Shown: positions 34,167-43,200 of the stretch, piece after piece
Layout: each line of letters begins with the position of its first letter
Numbering within the stretch: position 1 is the stretch's first letter
Assembly (NCBI GenBank): GCA_905221605.1
Contig: CAJNDS010002292.1
Span: 1 to 64,000 of the forward strand
DNA: 64,000 nucleotides
Direction: 5' to 3'
From: Symbiodinium natans
Taxonomy: Eukaryota > Sar > Dinophyceae > Suessiales > Symbiodiniaceae
Program-made: the position numbers and the translations under genes
The notes under the pieces: model-generated
What the model was told of the DNA's origin: nothing
Seen by the model: the letters and a program-made list of their open reading frames with translations, nothing else
Database searches by the model: none

Positions 34167-34745
34167 TCAGAGTCCTTCACAACAATCAATATCTTCATAC
34201 CATGTCTGGGCATGTTTAGCCCGCCCCGGAAGCCGAGGATGAATGGGTATGAAAGTACTGCAGAAGTGTCGCAAGAAAAGATCACCAAAGAGGCACATGA
34301 TGATGGCGGATGCCAGGGAACGAACACAGAGTCCTGGTAGATCTCCTTGGTACAAGCCCGTCACGGGCTGCACCTCAAGCAGCCACAATCAAACTGTGTC
34401 CTGCGTCCTAAATTCATGAACCGCCTTCCCCAACGTCACGTCCTCGCATTGCAGTGGCAGCTTCCAGCTCAGATAAACTTGGCTCCTTGTTGTGGAGCTG
34501 CTTTCTTCGGGCAGGATATGGTTAAGCCACTGCCACTGCCTGTAAAAAGCTGGTTCCTCTACTTCACTGGTGCTTGCTGCACTGGCAGATACTAGCACTA
34601 GCAACATATCTTGTTTGAGCTGATGAGCCAGAACAGATTTAACAGCTCCTCGTACAGCTACCACAAGCAAACCGAGCCAACGGGAAGCTCCAGGGTGCAT
34701 TGAGATCATTTTGCAGCCATGCATTTGCACAAGCCACTGAAACAT
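34167..34745 (-). CDS. 5' exons of an unknown, possibly secreted, protein
   Basis: ATG at 34745 opens MFQWLVQMHGCKMISMHPGA with a hydrophobic stretch after it (WLGLLVVAVRG), then SEVEEPAFYRQWQWLNHILP. A second piece (34380-34190) reads TGLYQGDLPGLCVRSLASAI. Splice sites between them are not fixed. Product not recognised. Confidence 0.4.
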
Positions 34746-34806
34746 GCAGCGGGACTCTTTAGCCCCGAATTTAACAAAGAAGTCTTACACGTTCCGGAAC
34801 TTCAGG

Positions 34807-37290
34807 TCACCAACTGAAGGACAGAACACCATGCCGCTGGTGGCTCACTGCCAAGACAAGTGTCCAGAACGGCTGAATTGTGCAACTCATGCAACCTTTG
34901 GTGCAAATATGAAAACAAAAATGCGTTGGATTGAGCGGCCAGGAACAGCTTTCACTACCAGAATGTTGCGACCTTGCTATAGCTCGCTGGCTCAATCTCA
35001 AAGGCCAAAACCACTAACTACTGGAGCAGTTCGGTCACATGTCAAAGAATCTGTTGTACCGCGTCGTACCTGGAACAACTCAAAGCTTCCTCCCCCCTTT
35101 GCTACCAGCAAATGCCTGGTACAATCGCCTGGGAAGGACTTCAGAGGTGGATCTGCTGGTGGAAAAGACTCCTCGGGAATGCGACCAGACAGAAACGGCC
35201 TCCGACATGCGAAACTCGGCAGAGCTGAAAGACTCCGTCCGAGGTGTGGGCTGCTGAGGATCAATCCGCTGAGGAGACCTCAACGAAGGTCTTCAAGCTT
35301 GCAGGTGGCGAAACCAAAAAACAAGCTCCACGAGGCGCCAAGGTCGAAACACACGCTGCCCAGGATGAAGGCGACCAAACGATCCTGAAGTGCTATGTCG
35401 AAGCGACTTTTGCATCTCTCTTGTACGGGCCACCATAGCCGCATTGCAGCACCATAGTGAGAGTTGTTCAAGTACAGAGCTCAACAGTTGCAGTGGGCCA
35501 TCTGACTCAGACGAGTTGCGCTGTGATGTTGAGCCTCTGCAGCTCTCACCTCACGCTGAAGCCAAATGCATGTCAGAACCCGTATCAAGGTGGCACCCTG
35601 CACCTTCTCCTTGAGCGAGGCCACGTCATACCCAATCACAGTGTCTGCAGGCGACCTAGAAGGAAAACCCGTATGACTCTCCGACTCTTTGCTGGCTTTG
35701 CTGTCTTTTGCAATGGCAGAAAGCAAGGGCAGAGACATCTCCTGCAAAAGGGTGTCGTCACCGGGCAGTATTTCCGGGCTCAGCTCGCTTGGACTTGGCA
35801 GGATCGATTGAGCTTCAAGAGGTTGGAGTGGCTCATGTTGCACATGTTGGCAAACACAACCTGGATTGGGGCTCTGGCACAGCCGCAGCCCCCTGGCAAA
35901 ATAGATATCCGGAAAGGCTTGACAAAGCACATCAAGGTGACACTCCAAGCACTGCCGGCACTCTCAGCCTCGCAGATTCCTCTCTGACCTCAAAAGGTCA
36001 GTGTTAGGAGCTGCTACCAGCTCGATGTGATAATGCTGTATACATGTCCGACAACATTTGAACTGATTCCGGCTTTCAACGCTCAGTGTCAGACAACAAT
36101 ACGCTCTCACATCGCTCGGCCACTGATCTTGCCAGTTCATGTTCTCCGCACAGTTGAAGTCAACCTCAAGTCATGTCTGCTGCAGTACGGAGATGTTGCC
36201 ACCGATTCGAGGCAAACGCAATTTCAGTCGGCCCAGCCGTCTGTGATGCAGAAAGGCTTGACGAGCTCTGCGACTGCTCACTTGGCCTCAGCCAGTGGAA
36301 GAAAGTTGATGATGAACTGATGAACCATTGGAGGGTCAGTGACTATGGCGCGAACGCACTCATGGCAAGCCCTGCTTCTGCCTTGGAAACAGCCACAGGA
36401 ACTGTCATACCACAAGTGGCCACTTGTTCAGTCAAGTACCGGCGCATGCACTGGGTTCGAGCCCACCTGCAACAAGTCTTCGGCACGACAAATTTAAGCG
36501 ACAGCACTTTACAAATGGAGACAAGAGCAAAGGGGTGGGCAGAGAGACAAGGAGACGGAGAGATCACCAACCATCACTCCGTGCAAACAAAGCGCCTGCA
36601 ATTGACGCTTGCGATTCTGCGCCTCAGATGACAAGCAACTGATACAAAGAATGTCTGGCATGTGCCGGATCGGAAATGAGGAGAATACCCCCCCGCGACC
36701 ACACGTAGCTGAACAGGCTGACCACTGTGACCACTGGCCTCGAGAGCAGTCCTACATTACGCCAACATGCTTTCTTGCTTTGGAGCGAACAGGACGACCC
36801 ACCACACGTCCCCTCTGCCTTTCCCCTATCAAGTTCTGCAGGCATGTTCCACGGTGAGTTTGTTTGTGGTTTCAGTGCCTTCGAGACGCTACCTGCTCCG
36901 CGCTATATTTACGCGGTGTCATGCAAAGGTGGGCGAAACTTGAAGCACATGCAGTCATGTAACCCTGGCCTCCACACTCCCACTCCCCCCACTACTCCTA
37001 GCACCTAGGGAGATCCATGTAATTGCTGTGAAAGGTACTGTCAAGGCGCCACAAATGTATCCGTGCTTTGACTCATGTTTGGTTGACATTCACAGAGCTG
37101 TCGCTGCATGCTCGAATCTTGCCAAAGCCGGGATCATGGCCCCACGAGCAGTTGTACCTGGGTAAGGGCAAGAAGGTCGGACGACTAGTAGTTCTTGCGA
37201 TCTGTGCCACTAAAACTGAAGAGCATACAAGGCAAACCACGCCACCCCACCACCAGAAGGCTGCAGATGAGGCGGGCACCAGGAGACTGA
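34807..37290 (-). CDS. Exon-like segments of unknown gene(s)
   Basis: Minus-strand pieces are: 35915-35490 (LSPEILPGDDTLLQEMSLPL, then VIGYDVASLKEKVQGATLIR), the longest and most convincing; 35200-35010 (HLLVAKGGGSFELFQVRRGT); 36500-36350 (VVPKTCCRWARTQCMRRYLT); 36300-36180 (PTEIAFASNRWQHLRTAADM); 37200-37080 (YNCSWGHDPGFGKIRACS, vaguely like the start of a thrombospondin type-1 repeat). No family assigned. Confidence 0.35.
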
Positions 37291-37559
37291 GCAAGTGTCC
37301 CCTCCGCTGCTGCAGCCCTTCACTTCTCGCATGCTGCCAGAGCAGTCCAAACCACCGGACGCCTAAGTGGTCCGGAAGACTGAACGGGACCCTGCATACT
37401 GCACACTTGAGGACTCGACAGCATGACGGGCATACCCACGAGTTCGCATCGTGAGGTCGAAAGCATCACACCTGCCACTTATGCTGACAGCAAGTGGCAA
37501 GTTGCTGCATATTGAGCTTGAGGCATGGACGGGCTCCACGTTGTCCATTCTTCCCATAC

Positions 37560-38340
37560 ACAGTCTACCTCAACAATCATGACAAGATTACAAGCGCACT
37601 CAAGACCTGCGATTGGCATCCTACAAGCCCCACGAATCGCTGCGCCACGGTACTCCCACGAGAACCTATTTTAGATCACAGCTCGTGCTTCGTAAAAACA
37701 GCAGGGGCCATCGATTCCACTTCTCAGCATTTGGAGGGTGGCCTCTGTTCCAGGTTTCCCTCATCATGACCGTGGCTTCGTGTGCAAAGATGAAGCTTGC
37801 TTTCAATGCTCAGGCGAGGTTCGCAACATTCCGGACTTTGAGCGGTCATGAGAACCTGCCTACGAACATTGGAAGACACCCCATGTTTATTGAAACGTCC
37901 GCCAAACCTTCAACATCACCCACTAATGCCGATATTGAACCTGAGCCATGATGGAGAAGAGTGATACTCTCGATTCAGGAGATCCAGGGTATCGGTTTCC
38001 AGGGATCTTTCTAGATTCGGGGCAACCGCGGATGCGAATCTTTTGAGCCTCCTATCCAGATTCGAATGCTACTGCCAAGAGTTGAGGTACCACCACGATG
38101 ACTATTACTACTACCACCACCACGACCACGACTACTACCTCCACCACGACCAGTCATCGCAGTGAAGACGATGTATACTGAGCTCTCACATATGTCCCAA
38201 GGAAGCGTCTAAGGTCCCAGCCCGCCCTTCGAAGCAGCTGACGCCATCGTTGCATGCTTTCATCTCCTGCGACAGCCACCGCACTGCGGAGCTCAAGATC
38301 TCGTGTGCAAAGAAGCTAGTTCTATCATAAAAGTGTAAGA
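37560..38340. other. Mostly non-coding stretch
   Basis: Only one weak minus-strand frame (37860-37730, ESKLHLCTRSHGHDEGNLEQ) is protein-like. The rest, including an ACC/ACT/CGA microsatellite, shows nothing I can annotate. Confidence 0.35.
38091..38153. repeat. CAC/ACT/CGA trinucleotide microsatellite
   Basis: Imperfect run of ACC, ACT, ACG and CAC triplets. Confidence 0.85.
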
Positions 38341-38352
38341 GTTGTATCTTGA

Positions 38353-39460
38353 TCATAACTGCTCCTCAACGACAAGAGAAAAACGATAAGCAAGCCTTCT
38401 CGCCCCGGCAAAAGCAAAATGCACACCACAATCCTTGACACTGCTGGGGCAAGACTCTCCGCCTTTTTGAGGATTGACCTGCCGCTTCAGACATGGATGC
38501 GATCCTCGAGCCAGAAAAGGGGTTCGTGAATGAACCGTCAGCCTCAACATACCTTGAGCGTGTAGAGAACCCCAGCTCGCATGTTGCTGAGCAAGAAGTC
38601 CACTCTGACCTGGCATGCTGAAGCATATGTCACACACATCTCACTATAACAAGCCTCTCACATCCACTCACAAGCCAACACAAAATCTGCCACGGCGCAC
38701 CAGTCGCTCATGACACAGTTCTGAACTCCGCTGGCTTGGTGGTCACCACTCCTGCTGGCTGCGCTCTCCAGCTCCATGCACTCTACAGATGCACTTCACG
38801 TGCATTTTCACGTGCATTTTCACGTGCACATTCAGATGCATTCAGTCGACATCAGACCTACCAGCTTCTTCCAGCTTCTGGGCACGGTACCCGCAGCTTA
38901 CAGGCGGATCTTCGCCTTCAGCCGGGTTGCACCTAGGAGCCACGACAGATGCTGCCAGCATGTTAAGAGTAAAAGCACCGGGTCTCAGCATTCCTTTTCT
39001 CAAGCAAGATTCCGAACGGCTCGCTCCACGGCTCCAGCACAGGGAAGGCCGTTGCCTGCAAAGCACTCAGACAAGACAGAGCACGACAAGAACACCATCG
39101 AACGCCTGTGACAGAGGCGAGTGAATTTGGAGAAAAAATGCGAGGTGCCTGAGCTGTTCCGGAGGATCTGACGATGGCTCCGCTGCTGGCCGTGACAAGC
39201 GGCAGAGCAGGCCTCGAAACAGAGCAGATAAAGACTTCAATAGAGTGACGCTGCTTAAAGGCAAAAGACCTCAGAGCTGAGAAAGCGGCGGAAAAGTTCG
39301 TCCACTCTCCGAATTGGCAATCGACGTCAACTGGCAAGGTCTTTTGCTACACACTTGAAACCGAAGCTGCTCCCATGCCAGCAACCGTATCGACCTCGGG
39401 ATGAATAAGCGATTTCAGTTCGAGTTCGAAGTCGCACTGGTCACTGGACCAGTCCCTCTT
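38353..39460 (-). CDS. Thrombospondin type-1 repeat locus C, 3' end of a gene
   Basis: Fragments of thrombospondin type-1 repeats lie on the minus strand. These are 39460-39365 (KRDWSSDQCDFELELKSL), 39330-39297 (VDCQFGEWTN, domain-start pattern D-C-x4-W), 39010-38850 (MLRPGAFTLNMLAASVVAP, then Cys-containing) and 38487-38356 (KRQVNPQKGGESCPSSVKDC, the R-x-V...GG-x-x-C second half of the repeat). The last runs to TGA at 38355-38353 after RLAYRFSLVVEEQL, probably the protein's C-terminus. Such repeats are extracellular adhesion modules. The gene's 5' end is not located; it may overlap the pieces at 39.6-40.0 kb. Confidence 0.55.
38788..38842. repeat. TTCACGTGCATT 12-bp tandem repeat
   Basis: Three near-identical units each containing the palindrome CACGTG, plus diverged flanking units. 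Confidence 0.9.
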
Positions 39461-39596
39461 CTGGCTTTCACTAGCACAGCCACCCCCCCACAGTCATCAA
39501 CACGGCTGTTGGTGAAGAAACTACATTTTGCACGCAGCTCTGTCTAGGGTGAGTAAAGGGATTCTTGGACCCACGGACACGCCTGTGGAGCACTCT

Positions 39597-39998
39597 TCAT
39601 ACTCTGTGCTGGAACCCGCTGGAGGTTTTCCACAGAAAGTCTCCTGGCAACTGGACATGTTCGCTTTCTGGCAGCAACATGTTGACTGATGCTCTTTGTA
39701 GCCTGTACGACTCTACGAGTACGACATTGGCATGACTGAACCGCAACTGATCACATGCCTGGTACGGATGTTCACTGCACGACCGCTGCTTTCTGCCGAG
39801 AGAGATTGCCATTGGGGGGGCTCTTTGGCACAACACGTGAGACGCGAGCGACGCGAGCTGCGAGCTGTGACCTAGGCCTCGCTGGGGTCGTTCACAGAAT
39901 GGCCTCAGGCTTCTTTGGACTCCTGAAAAGGCCTCGTCGTGGATCGTTATGGACCCTTCACCTTCACGCGCGAACATCTCTGAGAACCTCTCCCACAT
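39597..39998 (-). CDS. Open coding-like segment
   Basis: A 133-codon minus-strand frame reads FSEMFAREGEGSITIHDEAF and later LRFSHANVVLVESYRLQRAS, ending TSSGFQHRV and a stop at 39597. Its composition is natural. It may be the first exon of locus C or a short separate gene. It begins just inside the stop of the RNA-binding-protein tail at 40026. No domain recognised. Confidence 0.4.
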   Translation of the reverse strand: MWERFSEMFAREGEGSITIHDEAFSGVQRSLRPFCERPQRGLGHSSQLASLASHVLCQRAPPMAISLGRKQRSCSEHPYQACDQLRFSHANVVLVESYRLQRASVNMLLPESEHVQLPGDFLWKTSSGFQHRV

Positions 39999-40025
39999 TC
40001 ATGACCTGCAGTTGCGCGCTCAGTC

Positions 40026-40295
40026 TCAACCAACAGGCGGAGGCATCCATCCCATGGCGAAGGCAGCAGGCAAAGACGTCGTGTTTTGAACTTGAACTCC
40101 TCCTCCAGGTATGTTGAGGAAAGGCATCATCGGCCTGTTGGGCATGTTGAGAACTGGCATCATTGGCCTGTTCATATTGTTCATCATCAACTGGCTGTTG
40201 GGGTTGGAAAATGAGTTGAAGGTCGGCATTTGTGGCTGCGGAGTGTGGTGGTTTGCCGCACCAGGACCGGCTCCGGAAGTCCTCAAAGCAAACCA
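40026..40295 (-). CDS. Met/Asn/Pro-rich C-terminal exon
   Basis: The minus-strand frame reads TPQPQMPTFNSFSNPNSQLM, then two copies of a unit NRPMMPVLN/NRPMMPFLN, then GVQVQNTTSLPAAFAM, ending WMPPPVG and TGA at 40028-40026. Low-complexity Met/Asn/Pro tails are common in RNA-binding proteins, which is why I attach it to the RRM gene upstream. An 80-kDa-type catalytic fold is excluded by composition. Confidence 0.55.
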   Translation of the reverse strand, partial: WFALRTSGAGPGAANHHTPQPQMPTFNSFSNPNSQLMMNNMNRPMMPVLNMPNRPMMPFLNIPGGGVQVQNTTSLPAAFAMGWMPPPVG

Positions 40296-43200
40296 AAAGG
40301 CATCTCGAAGGAAGAATGTCACAATACTGTTCTGCACCATGAATGAATTGTGGCTGAAAACCTCAGGCCCTGAAGGCTGAAGGCCTGTGAGCATCGGGCC
40401 ACGCGTTTGCATGCTGGCGCGGGGCTTCAAATCCCTTACCAGTAAGGACACACCACAACAAACATGTGTCGGCGTCCGAAACAATGGCCATTCAAATATC
40501 AGTCTTGGGATGTACAAAACCTCACCATACCTCACCTGCACATGAAGGGGGGGCTTGAAAATAGCGTGTTGCACGTGCTGCTCAACAACAGCGGGTGGAA
40601 AGGACGTGCTTCTCGACAACAGTGGGTTTCACGCTGCTGCCCAAGAACGGGGGGGTAATCAAACCCTGTCCAACATGAAGGGAGACAAAAGGGAGGCAAG
40701 TGAAGACACTGGTGATGCAAAAACCCGGCACCCCCGTCCCAGCAGGAAGGGAGACTAAGGGAGACGAGCGGAGACAACGGACTCGGCAAGCCAACGGGAA
40801 AGCGGACAAAGGGAGAAGGACGCAACAACAAAATGAAGATGAACGCTAGCAGCTCCTAGCAAAACACGCTGTGTTTTGCAGTGTTTTGAGCCTCTGTACG
40901 CAAAAAAAGTCACAAGCGAGAAGCAGCTTTTTTCAAAAAGTCACAAGCGAGAAATCAGAAGCGAGTAAACATCCTATTCCCTCCTTTGCTGGGCATAGTC
41001 GCCTAATTGTCTGCCGGATTGTTGCAACAAACAGCTTGATGCGGAGCGCGTCGCCGCAACTGCAAAGAACGAAAGCCTCTTGGTCGCGCGTTCGGTTTGT
41101 CACAGGTCGTCTCCCTGTCATTGCTGAGGTCACACTGTGGGCTTAACCGTGCTGCATCGTTTTTAGAAGCGCTTCTCCGTCTCAGGCCCGGCTCATCCTT
41201 GCAACCGAGCTTGCGCTAGAGGAGGTCTGCCCTGTTCGCCATCTCTATTGCGCTCGAAAGCGAGAACGCGCGGCTATGCCTCCGAACACGTCAATGTCGC
41301 CTGTAATTTCCAAGCACGCAAACTCGTCTCCATCGCTGCCTGGCCATGCATGTCTTACTGCACGCTGCGCATTCTCACCTTTGACCTTTGGCATCTCGAA
41401 GCTTTGCTGAACAATGGAATACTGTGGAAGAATCCGGTTCAGTCTGGGCGGTTTGGACGTACCCTGATTTAAGCATGGCCTTCAACGAGGCGACAGAAGC
41501 CTTGGAAGAGAGCCCGATCCTCAAAACGAACAGTGCTGGCACGTTTGGGAGTGGGCACTCATGTGATTCTTTACACCTGGAGCTTGAGCCAGAGTCACCC
41601 AGCCCTAAACGCACGCCTTGTAGTTCTCAAGCTCTTGGAGTCCTAGCAAGTAACCCTCCACCCTGTCGACCCAGAGTTCGTACAGTGGAGCTTGGGTAAA
41701 AAAAAACACACAACACCAGCTGGATATGAGAGATGCAGGCACTGAGGAGTTTGAGGACAGAAGCGAAGCAGTCCTTGGAAGGGCCATGACTTGCAAGGAA
41801 TAGCCAGGAGAGAACTCGTAGCCAGCCAAAGCCTTGAGGCAGTCGTCCCGGTCGGGCTCTTCCCTGAAGTAAGCTCTGGCAACGCTGAGGGTCGGCACCG
41901 GATCATAATGCATGATGCGCACGCGCTGTGAAGTTGGCCCAACTGTTGTAATGGTCGCCTTGATGTCATCCACCACCGTCCAGTGAGGGAAATTGCGAAT
42001 CTCTAGCGGATACCATTGTATCCACTCCTCTTCGGGATGAAGCTTCTTCCTCTTCTCGTTCTTCTCAACGGCGAGACTGGCGCTAATGAAGGTTCCGAAT
42101 GCCTGGCACACAACAGCTATGTCAGCTCTGTCAATAACATCCTGTGCTCAAGAAATTCTGGCGGTGCAAAAAGCAATTTACCACTTCGAGCAACCCCTTT
42201 CTGGTCCGATGGAACCAAGTTTTCCGGTACAGTTGCGCGCCTTGGGCTTCGTTGGTCTATTGAGGTGGCCGGCTTAGATTGAGACAACATTCCGGTACAG
42301 CTGCCCGCCTGGGGCTGCCTGACCTGCTTACCTCCTTACCCTGCTTGTACTATTACGACATTCCGAGACAGCTGCCCACCTGAGCCTTCCAGGCCTGCTT
42401 AGATTGAGGCAACATTCTGGTTCAGCTGCCCGTCTGAGACTCCTGCTTGTTACACTTCATGCCGGTCGGGGTCCTGTGGAGGTCCTGTCACCCCTTCTTG
42501 TGCCCGTCGGCCTGTCCTGTGACGGGTCTTGAGCTCGTCGGCACTGCTTGCAGTGTACGGGGCTTCCTGGCATGGATCGGCTTTGCGCCTGTGGCTGTTC
42601 CCATCGGGTCCCCTCAGTTTCCGCCTGTTCCTTCCAGTCTGCCGAGACGAGGATCTTGTTAGGTTTGTCGGCTTCGTGCCTCAATCACTGTATTGAAGGG
42701 CATCGCCTGCACAAGCTGAAACCAGAAGCCGCAGAAGGCAACCTCCCTGCCTGAGCCTTTGGATCGCTTATTCAAGTCACATTTTGGTACAATTGCCTGC
42801 CTTTTGTCTTGAATGTTGTACTGCCTGAAAGCTGTACTGCCTGCTGTGCAGACCGCGTCGCTTCACATGATGCGTGCCACTTTGTCCTCAAAATCGAACA
42901 ACCGCACTTTTCAGGTGGGAAAAACAGATATGTTGCTGACGATACTGCACCACCACTGCACCTCTGTGTTGTTGAGTGCCCTGATCATGAAGGCTGCTTC
43001 TCCAGGGCTCTCCATGGTAACAAAGCAGGCGATGGTGCTGTAATGCGAAGCGGGAAGAATATGGATTGCCTGCGAGCATTTCGGCAGGAAAAGTTTGGAT
43101 ACTGTAACAGATTGTCGTACAACCACCTGCCTCCACCACTCCGTGATTCTCAGTCAGCTCTTGTATCTGATCTTGGGTTGTGCCTGCTGGCAGCCTGGGG

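Noticed and set aside
42218-42430. CRISPR-like array of repeats
   Set aside because: Units are diverged tandem copies without unique spacers, and the genome is eukaryotic. It is a minisatellite.
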